Shown: one piece after another, positions 47,100 through 58,135 of the stretch | Position numbering within the stretch: the first letter of the stretch is position 1 | Layout: every line of letters starts with the position of its first letter | Notes under the pieces: model-generated | Database searches by the model: none | The model's input: only the letters and a program-made list of their open reading frames with translations | Told to the model about the DNA's origin: nothing | Assembly (NCBI RefSeq): GCF_019649055.1 | Contig: NW_026570350.1 | Location: 1-64,000 of the forward strand | DNA length: 64,000 nt | Direction: 5' to 3' | DNA from: Paramacrobiotus metropolitanus | Taxonomy: Eukaryota > Tardigrada > Eutardigrada > Parachela > Macrobiotidae | Position numbers and translations under genes: made by a program

Positions 47100-48050
47100 T
47101 GTAACGTGCCGATGCCGAAGGCCGCGGTTTGTCTCGGTTTTTCCGAACGGTCCGCGAACAGACAATGTATTTCTACGATGTATGTCTATGGGGGCCCATG
47201 GCAACAATTTGTTTTTTGGGGCTACTCCTTCCTTTTTGGGGCGTATCGATGGCGCAATAGCGTAAGAACATTCGCGCCGTTGAGACGAATTTAACGCACT
47301 TGGCCGCGTCGAAATCGGTTCAGCCGTTCGCCCAAACATTGGCTACATTATCAATCGTGTATACGTGGTTACGGATGTAGTTAACCAGTTTACGGAGGAC
47401 TACATCCGTAACCAATTTATCGGCGTCGGCTTTTGGTGATTAATAATTTTGTTTTTGTTCGCATCGAGGCCGCTGGCCGAGGCGTGTCATGTCATTTACG
47501 CACATGGGAAAAACTTGTCCATGTATGTCTATGGAGGCCCATGGTAACAACTTTCCTTTCCGGTCCCCTTTTTTTCCCCTCGAGGCGCATCGTCTCGGTA
47601 ATAGCGTAACATCCACCGCGTCGTTGCAGCGGTTCTGGCGCACTTGACCGCGTTGAAATCGGCCTACCCGTTGTCTCAAACATAGGTTTTTTTACCTTAT
47701 GCCGTCACGGTTGTTACGGATGTAGTTAACCAGTTTACGGAGGACTACATCCGTAACCAATTTATCGGCGTCGGCTTTTGGTGGTTAATTTTGTTTTTGT
47801 TCGCATCGAGGCCGCTGGCCGAGGCGTGTCGTGTCATTTACGCACATCGGAAACACATGGGAACAACTTGTCCATGTATGTCTATGGAAGCCCATGGTAA
47901 CAACTTTCCTTTCCGGTCCCATTTTTTCCCCTCCAGGCGCATCGTCTCGGTAATAGCGTAACATCCACCGCATCGTTGCAGCGGTTCTAGCGCACTTGAC
48001 CGCGTTGAAATCGGCCTACCCGTTCTCCCAAACATAGGTTACGGATGTAG
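47100..48050. mobile_element. Three related TIR modules in a row
   Basis: Modules containing the TGTATGTCTATGG(A/G)GGCCCA family word lie at about 47100-47380, 47400-47725 and 47745-48050. The last two are bounded by CTACATCCGTAACC at the left and the complement GGTTACGGATGTAG (or a near form) at the right. They are separated by an identical 19-base spacer, TTAACCAGTTTACGGAGGA, at 47381-47399 and 47726-47744. They therefore form a 345-base tandem repeat whose junctions are palindromic. Non-coding. Confidence 0.75.
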
Positions 48051-48314
48051 TTAATATTAATAATGCCTTAACGCTACAATTATCGGTCGCGCTAGAGCGC
48101 AGCGACCATTTGTATTCTAGGTATTAAGATAAATGTTTGTAATGATTTGCTAGATACTGTAACTAAGAAATAACGTTAGCTTTTATTGTAGTCCTACGAA
48201 ATAACGTTAGTCCCACGGTCGTCAAATGGAGCAAATACTTATATATACGAGTAGCTTATATCTGTACCATCCACGTAGTATCGGTAATCAAAGATGCATA
48301 ATTGGACAATATAG

Positions 48315-48503
48315 TTATTGGTGATAAGATACAATCAATTTTTCTTTAAGGATTGATTCATCGAGTTTTTTGCGCTGCTTGTTGTTTAGCATCCTCGTTA
48401 TATCTTCCTTCTCCTTTTCGCGAGAGTATTGTAGTGTTGTTTCTGCTTTGGATATGACCTCATATGGTAGCTGATTCTGTGCGGTTCCGAGCAGTAGTCT
48501 CAA
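48315..48503 (-). CDS. Unidentified charged helical ORF
   Basis: 62 residues, beginning MRLLLGTAQNQLPYEVISKA and continuing with EKEKEDITRMLNNKQRKKLD. High Lys/Glu content and helix-like periodicity suggest a real exon or the tail of a decayed protein. No family is recognised, and no upstream exon was found. It could be the 3' exon of a gene whose other parts are lost among repeats. Confidence 0.25.
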   Translation of the reverse strand: MRLLLGTAQNQLPYEVISKAETTLQYSREKEKEDITRMLNNKQRKKLDESILKEKLIVSYHQ

Positions 48504-50950
48504 ATTCTAGATGGTATAATGTGATTTTCAAAATGGTTTGAACACTGAACAGTGGAAGTATTTACAGTTGCAGCAGTATGGACTAATCGGAATACAAATT
48601 TAGTTTTGGGACGGTCAAGATCATTGTACTCACGTGCTAATCGAATCTTCGTGATTGAGTGGTTTGAATAGTATAGGTTATGGAAGATTTGATTAACTCA
48701 GGTCAATTTTAGTAATTTTTCTTTTAAACATTAGTACCGAATATTTTAACGTCGTCGAAAAAAGACTTCTAGCGCCGGCATATGGCAGGTACGACTGAAT
48801 TAAGAAAGAAAATCCTGCTGCCTCCTCAGATTGCTTTTTCGAGCGAGATATACGAACACCGATGGTGTTTTTTAGCCATTTTTCTTTGTATGTATTTTAT
48901 GTGATAGTTGGGTGTGAGCGTGCACCGGAATATATGTTGTCCGTCGAGTGGGTGGCTTTAGAACGTCGCCGACGTTAAATACCTTTTACGCTGCTCGTGC
49001 TCGTTTGACCGTTTGCCGCTCGGAGGTGTCGGGGCAAGTACTCGAAAGCCGACAATGTCCAAACGGTCAACAACTGATCGATGCCGTTGGTCATCAGCTT
49101 CCGTTGAGACGAGCCGCACCGAACGCCCCACAACAAAACCGGGCCCCTAAGTAACTGGCGTTGTGCGGCTTCGTTCTGAAATCCATTCAAGAAGGCCGCT
49201 TGCATGTTCTCACAGGCTCTTGCTTTAGAAAGAAGAAGTTTCACTCTCAATATTCAGGCGCATTGGACCGAGTCCATTCTCCTGGACACAATTTTTCGCC
49301 AGGACACAAACGAATGCAACAACAGTTCTTGCACTCGCAGTAACAGAAACACAAAAGTGCATGAAGTTCGTGGCACTCATCTCTGCGCCTTCATTCACAA
49401 TGCTGGTCGATTATGATGGTAAGATAGTCGCATCCACGTCTCCTAATTCTCACACGTCCATGAAGAAATCATCCGTTCCAGTATCCAGAAATTGACATAT
49501 GCCCTTTACGCTCGGAACGAGCAGATTCGTCTATACAGAAATAGGCGATAGTGGCATCGTACATGACAGTAGTCCGTTACCTGTCGCGGGCTTTCTTTGG
49601 TTCAGGCTCTGCTCCGGGGCCAGATGTCCGAGCCTTCTTGGTCCGCTTTCATGCTTTCTAAGCCTGAAGCAGCAAACACACGCTTCAGAATTATATGTGC
49701 GTCAGAATTTTTACGTGGCGTCTTGGAATATACTGTGGCGTTAAATGTGCTTATCAGGAGACGGAACAAGAGCTGTGCTGCCGATCGGGATTGAGAACCG
49801 GTGCGAGAGATGGCATGACTTCCGCTGCGCGGGTGCTGCATGGGACGACAGTGGCTGGGTAGCAGCTGCGAGCAGACGGTGTAGACCGCTGGGCAGGGCC
49901 GTGGGGGAGATAGATGCAAGTAAACCGAATTTCGAGCTATATGGTACAAAACAGCAATTATTTTGTAAAAATTACGAGCTTGTTTCCGTCGGGCGCTTGT
50001 CCAGCGCAGGGCGTAAACGAAACAGCTACCAAAGGATTCATTTGGATCCGTCCGGCAACTGTGTAGCCTCACCTTGAAAGGTTTTATCTCCTCTTTTACA
50101 AGGAGGAGTGAGTGCGTGGCTGATTATATAATACTAGCACGAAGTCGTGAGACAGTTCGCTCTGCACAGTGCACACGTTTTTGGGTACGAGGCAACATGT
50201 TATCTATGATACTCCATACCTAGGTTTAGTGTATCTGTTAGCCACCGCCAGCAGTTTTCGATTCTGTCTGTACTGACTCCGGACTCAGGATGTAGCGAAA
50301 TGTAGTGAATGGTTGACAGTTTGTTAAAAATGACCATATTCTGGTGGGGAGCCGTAAGATTTCCAAAAGTCTGTGTAATGTGACTTTCAAAGTAGGCATG
50401 AGCAGTAACTGCGTATTCCAGTGCCGATATGTGTGTCCTTGACTGTGGTTACCAAGACCTCTCCTGTTTCTCTGCACATTCCTCCAACAGATTATACTTC
50501 AGGAGATGCCTGTTTATGTAACGGGAATTTGGAAATCGCAGTTATTTATGTGATGGGTGCAATCTTTTACCAGGATAGTGTAGATCTCTCAGCGGGAAGT
50601 GTTTGTGCTACTAAAACTTATGCTGTAGCGCCGTACTCGGTTTGTACTAGTATGTACTGAAGTTATTATTTGAGTAGGACCATTTTGGATATTCCTCCTG
50701 TTACGAGAAAATCAAGTTACCCCAAATTTACCATGTGTGACCACACAGTCACACATCACCGAGCGACCTTATTAATGGGCGTAGACCGCAGCCTAAATAA
50801 CTTAATAAATCCTTAAACGTTGTGAATCAGGGGATTGCTACTGTTATTGTTTCTAAACTACATTTTAATCGCAGAAGGAACCATGGCTCCAACAGAATAA
50901 TAATGAGTTTATGGTGGTAAAACAAATGGGAGAATGGTTACACTTACTCG
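48504..50950. other. Moderately GC-rich region with unidentified ORFs
   Basis: Open frames on both strands (minus 49250-48975, minus 50072-49602 of 156 residues, plus 49745-50077 of 110 residues) overlap each other and show no recognised domain, signal or splice model. The opposing ORFs at 49602-50077 cannot both be coding. Possibly a decayed gene or transposon interior. Confidence 0.25.
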
Positions 50951-51900
50951 AGCAGTTGGGTATGCTAAATGAAAACACGCATTACTTCCATCTTTTCCAC
51001 CACAGCCTCTTTTCAGTTTTCGAAAATCGTAGGTGAGACTCGTTATCATGCGCCAAAAAAAGCAGCACAATTATCATAACTAAACTTCATGAACTACTTA
51101 TACACTTTCCGGTGTATTTGTAACCGTTGGTAAATTACCTTCATAAAGGTCGCCGTATGATGAACATGCTATGTATCCATGCTTAACTTTGGAAAACTTA
51201 AACAACCATTGTAGAAAATTATCATTTCAGATGTTTCTAAAGTATAGTTTAATCGCTGAACGTAGTAGTAATACTGTAGCACTACTATCGGTACGCTTCG
51301 GAAGCTATTCCGTATTTAGCAGCGTTTCGTTTATCTGTTCTGCTAAACGTTCGCATGCCGAGTACGGAGTAGTTCCACCAGATTCAAACCGTTTGATTAC
51401 AGCTCGGGATATTACAACAATAGTTACTTCTTTTACTTAAATCCATAACCGGGTGTCAATTTTGGATTTTTGGATGAAAGCAGTTGCTATTAATACGTGA
51501 AAATAAGATTTGAACGGATTAAACCCATAGGAGACAGCGTTGCTTCTAAAAATCTGAAGTGTTGTCATACGGCTTAAACGTATTGTACATAAACGTGTAG
51601 CGTTCTTGCTAAGGAGGGCCTCCCTTTCCTTAAATTGCGTTAGATCAAAAGCAACAGAAATCCTGATTGGACCAGATTTACTTTTATCCAGAACAGGAAT
51701 CTCGGTAAGCTGCAAAATGCCAATCATCATCCACTTTAGTGCCGCTGCGCTTAAAATTAATATCTTTAACGGGATGGTTTACCCTCGCCATACGGCTCGT
51801 ACAAATGTTATTGACTTATTCTACATACGCAAACGGTACCGACACGACCAGTGTTTGTTCCGCAGTAACATAGGCCCAATAATGAGCGGAAGTTAGCCGG
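50951..51900 (-). pseudogene. Dispersed family fragments, copy 3
   Basis: Minus strand around 51375-51280 encodes WNYSVLGMRTFSRTDKRNAA followed by KYGIASEAYR, matching the copies near 22.6 and 35.2 kb. Upstream on the same strand, 51730-51437 is open for 97 codons (contains TTLQIFRSNAVSYGFNPFKS). The block TCCACCACAGCCTCTTTTCA at 50998 matches 22283. The family is not recognised. Confidence 0.35.
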
Positions 51901-52220
51901 CTTTCAAGGTCGGCTTAAGCCGTCAAAGAGCAACCATTGCCTAAGCTATGTACCCACATGCAACATGCTGTCTGGCTGATCTTATTACATACTGTCTTGG
52001 GCCTTGCGTCAGGGTCAGCTCTGCATTTTACGAGCATTGTTTAGCTATAAAGATCGCTAATGAAATATGGCGCTAAATGCGAGCACGGGTGTCTTCCTTG
52101 CTCGCTTTCCTTTGTTAGTGTCCACAGGCGGCAACGTTAAAAGAGAACTACTACTGTATGTCCACATTTCTGGCAGGGCTAGCTATTACTGCATAATAAA
52201 TTAGGCCCACGCTGTTAATG

Positions 52221-52357
52221 TACTGTAGCCGACTAGCCGCTAGATGAAATGGCACCACAGAGTCTGGTGTACGGATAACGACGTACACGCTGCTCGATGT
52301 GCTACGTAGCGTTTGCGAGATCTAAACGTGGTGCCATTTCATTTAGCGGCTACAGTA
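52221..52357. mobile_element. 137-bp foldback MITE
   Basis: Arms TACTGTAGCCG and GCTAGATGAAATGGCACCAC pair with GTGGTGCCATTTCATTTAGC and CGGCTACAGTA on the right. The left arm has a five-base insertion. No coding capacity. Confidence 0.7.
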
Positions 52358-52587
52358 ATTGTTGTTTAGCACGTATTGTAATACTGTAATGTAATAGGTA
52401 CCGGTACTGTAATCAGACCGTATGGTAAAATCAAATCAGTTCGAATGATCGAATCTTGGGTCAGCGACAGAGCAACCAGCAACAGCGACTCACTCGTTGA
52501 TTAGCAACCGGAACACCCTGTACTCGTTAGTCGACACCGTCGTTGGTGTTCCGTGCAGGTCACAATGTACCAGTACAGTGATATTTA

Positions 52588-52752
52588 GGGCTCGTCCCGA
52601 ATTCGAAGCGAATCTCGTTGCGATACAGCAACTCCACCTAGCGAGGTGGCTTCGCGTACCGTATCTGTAGGCGTGGCCACTGCGTACAGCCACCTCGTAC
52701 GGTTGAGCAACCGTACCATAGCGAGATTCGCTTTGAATTCGGGACAAGGCCT
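52588..52752. mobile_element. 165-bp MITE with ~30-bp terminal inverted repeats
   Basis: The left end GGCTCGTCCCGAATTCGAAG continues CGAATCTCG. The right end is its complement with about three changes (GCGAGATTCGCTTTGAATTC then GGGACAAGGCC). The same terminal sequence occurs at 32208-32240 inside the KDZ element. Confidence 0.75.
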
Positions 52753-53489
52753 TACTTTCACAGCGTTTTAACATAAATAAAGAATGATTTTAAGGACTGC
52801 CAGATGCCACCGCTTGTGATATCAGAAAAATGCGACGCATACGTGCTTCTGTCCATAACGAGGTTAAAATTATTCGACATCCCTTTAGTACACTCTGCAC
52901 TGAGGAACTGCCATTATGTGTTCTTGGCTCAAATTGTGTTAAACCCTTTAACATTACCACCTGTTTGCCATTACGAATTTACTGGTCCCTCAGTCAAGCG
53001 ACCTTCGAAATTTTTACACTGATCCACCCATTGGCAGCTGGTTCACACTGGAGTCGGAAGCATTAGTGTGATTGGATTACTCTGAAAATTTTGCTAAACT
53101 ACCATTTGGTCCAAGTACGTATTGCTTAGTGTATACGTGTCTACCATTGACTGCTTATTTGTCCTCATTGGTGCTGAACTTTTGTATCTTGGTGCCCCCC
53201 ATATGAGAAAGAGAAAAAGATGTAACTTATAAGCGCTATCAACAGCTCAGGTTCGAACAAATCTGGTACTACAAATTTGTTTTTTAGCGTTTTATTAAGC
53301 AGATTTTCACTGTACAGTGTTTTAATATTATAAGACGCATTACATACATTTACATATGTAAAAGACGTATGTACATGTTCATTGGCACACGGTTTCTGCG
53401 ATCAGTAACAAACAACATGGAAGACAACGCCCATACGGTTAGTTCAATCTCAAACTGCTATGAAGACAGGAACCAATCATCGGCCGCAG

Positions 53490-55243
53490 TCGGCAGGGTG
53501 TAAAAGGTGGAAGTGGCACCTGCCACTGGCAGTTGCCACCGGCAGTGGCATGTGGCATTTCGCGACTGGCAAGCGTTAAAACATGGCAATTTTTTAAAGT
53601 GCAGAAATAACTTAAATTTGCCTGCCACCAAGAAAAGTGAAAGTTAAAACGGAATCGACTTCTATGCATAGTTTTAAATTTCATAAAACGCCATTACACT
53701 AAAGATATAATTATGTGAAAGAAACAGTTCATCACATTTCTGTTAAATAATCTTTTTCTGCTCTGCGAACAGCCAATGCCCTATACTCGCCTACCAATGC
53801 AATGAGCGCTAAATATTTATGTAGCACAAAAGTTTCTTAAAATTTCGTAGGTTTCTTGCGTTATTCTTAGGTTATCTTAGGTTCTCAGATTTTTTAGTTA
53901 TTCTTAAGTTTCTTAGGTTATTCTTAGGTCTTTTAGTTTTCTTAGGTCATTCTTAGGCTTCTTAGGGTTTTTAGGTTATTCTTACGTTTCTTAGTTTTCT
54001 TAGCTTGGGTTATTTTTCTTATTGCCACGATTTTTGAAATCTTAAGAAAATTTAAATAACGCAAGTGACCTTAGTCACATTGGTGTCAGGGCGGGCTTAT
54101 GATTCAGCCCTTCTCTCATTGGTTGGTTTTGGGTTTTTTCCTGTCTGGGCATTTTCATGCGTTTTGATGGCTCTGTAAGGCAGCTGCGCTGCCTACAGAG
54201 ACCAGTTGGTTCTTGGCTTGCGCGCAAAGCGCGGTGTGTTCAGATTTCGGCATTAAAGCCTACATCCGGGTTTGTTTTGTTCCTCCGTCGTTGGACGATG
54301 CGCGCTTAGCCAGCGCCATCTGATATTGGCATAACCTAGAATTACAATACAACCAAAGAACCTAAGAAGTTTATTGTAAACCTAGGAAACCTACGAATGA
54401 CCTAACAACTTAAGGATAACCTAACAACCTAAGAAACTTAACAACATTAGAAACACAATGTAAACCGAAGAAACCTGAGAACCTATTTTATTTATGGTCA
54501 GTTTTAGTGGTTCGAGTGTTGCGTTCAGAGCCAGACTTTGAGGGCCAGAGTTTGAATTGTCAGAATCAGAGCTTGAGCGCGGGCCGTTTGTTTCTGTTTC
54601 GCCTGTCGACTTTTCGTACAACGACATATCAATGAATAACCCAACCGGCAGACCGACAGAATACTGACCGACAATTGGCGTTTCCACAATTTTGTTGCCC
54701 GATGTGTTCGAAAAACTGTTTTGTCGAACTACAGTTTGCTTTTCCGTTTGAGAAAACCAAATAAAACAAAAAAACCAAGAAGCAGACCGTTTAAAGTTAA
54801 AAAGTACAGAAAACTGACCGACCGTGCTCCAGAGTACATGCACGGAAAATCAAACACACAAAAAAACATAAAACTTGATAAAACATAAAAAAATACAAAA
54901 ACACGTTACAAAACCTAAGAAAACATAAAAAATGTAAGAAATTCAAAAATTTTAAGACATGTGTGTGCTACCCACAAATATATTTTGCGGCATTGTAGCG
55001 CACGTTGCGTTGGTAGGCGCGATACAGGTAGTAAGCTGGCCGCTGAGTGTAGAAAGATCAATAATATTATTATATAGAAATTAATTTTGTTTTATAAATG
55101 TTTTTTATGGAAGATTGATTTCTAGTTATTTCTGCATTTTCGAAAATTGCCATGTTTTCCCGCTTGCCAGTCGCAAAATGGCACATGCCATTGCCGGTGG
55201 CAACTGCCAGTGGCAGGTGCCACTGCCACCTTTTACACCCTGC
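53490..55243. mobile_element. 1.75-kb element with ~120-130-bp terminal inverted repeats
   Basis: The left arm from 53490 begins GGCAGGGTGTAAAAGGTGG. The right arm ending 55243 is its complement over about 120-130 bases with roughly ten differences, including CACCTGCCACTGGCAGTTGC and ACTGGCAAGCG. The interior holds inverted CTAAGAAA satellite (53830-54010), a second satellite patch (54355-54480) and a minus-strand ORF of 140 codons (54843-54421, STGETETNGPRSSSDSDNSN) of unknown function. Related GCCAGTGGCA-type words occur at 62040-62310. No clear target duplication. Superfamily unknown. Confidence 0.7.
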
Positions 55244-56033
55244 CTTTTAAGCTACTGCATAATCACGTGTCCCACAGGTAAGAAAGGGTTGACTAACGAA
55301 CAGTGTAACGCACCGTGTCGATTATCTTAGTGTAGACATACGTTCTGTGGAGTACAGAACCCAGTAAATAAAAAGCAGAAAATTACGCTAATTCCTGCAC
55401 GTATCCTTTTCCGATTAACTTCAAGGAAATGGCAATAGGTACGCCCTTTCACTCCCGTTATCTAGAGGCATCCCCTTTCGCACCCAATTAGACTAGAGGA
55501 GCCCTTTTTCGATTAATTAATCCCTGCATCCCGTCGCGTGCGAAACCAATAGGCATCCATTACTGTCCCTTACTACGTATTAAGGTCGAATTTTCTTGAC
55601 CTTAGAGAAGTTTCCGGTTGTGCAGCGACAGTTGACTGGCACAACTGCCCGAATTGAAGAATGCGGGCTAATGGTCTGCCCTTGAAATTGCGGAAGGACA
55701 AATGCCAGAGAACGCAATATTCACCAAAGCTCCCCTTCAATGTGCCTGGCTGGCAGAAAAACTGAAATCTTGTTGAGATGCCCAAAACGCACCGAAAACA
55801 GACCAGCGAACGGGCAAACCGCCCAGAAGAGCAATATTGTCGTGCGCGCGGAAGATGCCGTGCGCATTCGATCTCTGCTGGCCGATCTTCCAAACCGACC
55901 CATTGGGAACCAAGAAAACTGTCCAAAAAATCTTCATCAGTCCTCTGGGGAAAAAATTGAAAAATAGGTGCCTACAGCCCGCGGAAAAAAAACGAGGAAC
56001 GAGAATTATCGAATAAAAAAGGGTGCCTACATA
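55244..56033. other. Intergenic with overlapping ORFs, unidentified
   Basis: Open frames on both strands at 55573-55967 overlap and show no recognised motif. It resembles a decayed transposon interior by composition only. Confidence 0.25.
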
Positions 56034-57154
56034 TACAGGGTGCACACGTCAAGTTGTCACCAAAATTTAATTGATTTATTAAAAATTTCCGACAATTTCT
56101 AGAACTGTTTTTTTAATTTTATCATGATCAGAATTTTTCTCCTGCATCATTTGAATCCAAGATTGCCAACAAGTAAGCGTTTTCTGACAAGTTAGATCAG
56201 AAAACTCGAACGCCACCTGCTTCAGAATGCGTCCCGACCCGTCTACCGTGGTCACCTTCCGTTCGCCCAAAATTTGTTTAAAAATCGAGGTCATCCCTTA
56301 GGTAATCGGTGACAAGGCAAGACTGTTTAACATCCAATACTGTCTTGGGATGTATATCATCTGATTCTCACCGAGCCCCTGTGAGGTCAGTACCGCGACT
56401 TAGAAATTAGCACTGCCAAAATGGGGGAAGACGCCCATCTAGCGATCCCCACACAAACGAGGAATGTCGTCCCTAATCATCTTTGGCAGAATATGATTAC
56501 GGACATATGTGGCATCAGTTTAACGTTTGCTGTCGACCAGGTAAACGCGACTCATTCCGTTCCAGCGGATCCCCGTTGGGCACATCATTTTTGTTGACAA
56601 ACGCTTTGTTGATTTTTTCTTCCGTGCGTCGGTGGTTCACAGTAAATCAGCAATGTGATGTGTATCCCTTTTCACTTTAAAATCGTTTAGAATGATCCCC
56701 TCCGAACATTTTTTAACGATTATTCAAACACCTAAAGGTTACCGGTATTTACGGAAAAATGTTCTCCGCTCGTACCGTATAGCATTATAAAAGCCTGACA
56801 ATCTTCAACAAAAATTCTTTATAAATGGAGTAATGGTTCCATTGCGTTGGTTCTCTTCTCCAACGCTTACTCAATGTATTTTGAGCTTACCAAAACTAAT
56901 TTTATGAGTAGGAAGTGTTTTCCTGTTTTTCTGATAAGATGATTATACTGACCGAAAACGCGCCACGAGAGATCTCCCTTTGGACCTAGTTTTTGACATC
57001 AGTTTCAAAGCCATCGGTCAGAAACTAGCTTCAGTAGACGCAGAATTAAATTCTGTACAAGAAACGAACAATCTAACTGGAGTATGTGAACTTTTTCTAA
57101 TTTTTAAAAATGAATTTTCGTAATGGTGACAACTGGGCGTGTGCGCCCTGTATA
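56034..57154 (-). mobile_element. Degenerate mariner-like DNA transposon
   Basis: The left end TATACAGGGTGCACACGTCA continues AGTTGTCACC. The right end (57120-57154) is the complement with a few changes, beginning GGTGACAACTGGGCGTGTGC. CAGGGTG termini next to TA fit the mariner group. It is 1.1 kb. The minus strand retains a transposase-like C-terminus (56294-56079: GRILKQVAFEFSDLTCQKTL then HDKIKKTVLEIVGNF). The rest of the coding region is interrupted by multiple stops. Confidence 0.7.
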
Positions 57155-57738
57155 TGGAACGTTTCGTACCAAAGAAAAAACTGAAACGTTTTTTTCCTTC
57201 TTGTAGTCACTGTAGTCATCCGTAGACAACCTGTAGACTCCCTGTAGACAACCTGTATACATCCTAAGAAAACCTAAGAAACCAGGTGACTACAGTATGT
57301 CTACAGTGGTGTCTACGGGCAGTCTACAAGTGACTACCGGTGTATACTGCAGAACATCCAGCTGAACCTAAGAAAGCCTGCCTGTATACACCGGTAGACA
57401 CCCTGTAGACAACCTGTAGACACCCTGTAAACATCCAAAAAAGCCTGAGAAACCAGGTGACCACAGTGTCTACAGTGGTGTCTACGGGCTGTCTACAGAT
57501 GACTACGGTGTATACAGGCAGAGTATCGAGCTGAACCTAAAAAGGGCTGCCTGTATACAGCGGTAGACATCCGTAGACAACCTGTAGACACCGTTGTAGA
57601 CACGCGGTATACATCCTAAGAAACCAGGTGACTACCGATAGTTCTACAGGGTGTCTACAGCATGTATACAGATGTCTACTGTGACTACAAGGAGCGAAAA
57701 AACGATTCACTTTTTTTCTTTGGTACGAAACGTTCCAC
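57155..57738. mobile_element. MITE filled with a GTAGACA minisatellite
   Basis: Terminal inverted repeats GGAACGTTTCGTACCAAAGA (left) and the complement ending CGTACCGAAA-type CGAAACGTTCC (right, about 57717-57738). The interior is a self-complementary minisatellite of CTGTAGACA(A/C)CC and its inverse GGTGTCTACAG, with two long subrepeats (near 57290 and 57450) of GAAACCAGGTGACNACAGT type. It begins at the right edge of the mariner-like copy. Confidence 0.75.
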
Positions 57739-57754
57739 AGGTGTGTCCAGTGAG

Positions 57755-57953
57755 GAAAATCGCTAATTAAGTGAGTGAGTTACCGAGCTACCATTGCTGT
57801 CCAGTGAGCAAAATCGCTAATTAAGTGAGTGAGTAACCGAGCTACCACCACTATCCAGTGCTCAAAGTCTCTACGTGAATGAGTAACCGAGCTTCTGTTG
57901 ATTCTGGCCGTGGATCACAAGAAACGTGGAGGCAAAGCCGCAGCTGTTTCTTG
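57755..57953. mobile_element. Tandem 54-bp units followed by hairpin, second locus
   Basis: CGCTAATTAAGTGAGTGAGT recurs at 57761 and 57815 with a degenerate third unit at about 57869. Units share GAGTAACCGAGCTACCA and TATCCAGTG words with 25359-25560. A 36-base hairpin at 57918-57953 (CAAGAAACGTGGAGGCAAAG then CCGCAGCTGTTTCTTG) matches 25785-25820. Confidence 0.6.
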
Positions 57954-58135
57954 TATAATATATTATTAAATTTGATTTTCGTAGGGTGTACATGTAACGT
58001 ATTGTAAGATTTGAGCAAAAATACTAAAATACTACCGAGCTGCACTGTTCGGGATTTTGCCAAACGCAAAGAAGGCCATGTAATTTGGGTAAAAGCTGCA
58101 AATATACGTTGTGTAACTTGTGTATTAGTTTTAAT

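Noticed and set aside
49602-50077. Overlapping 156-codon (minus) and 110-codon (plus) ORFs
   Set aside because: They occupy the same DNA on opposite strands, show no domain or signal, and GC-rich sequence makes long chance ORFs likely.
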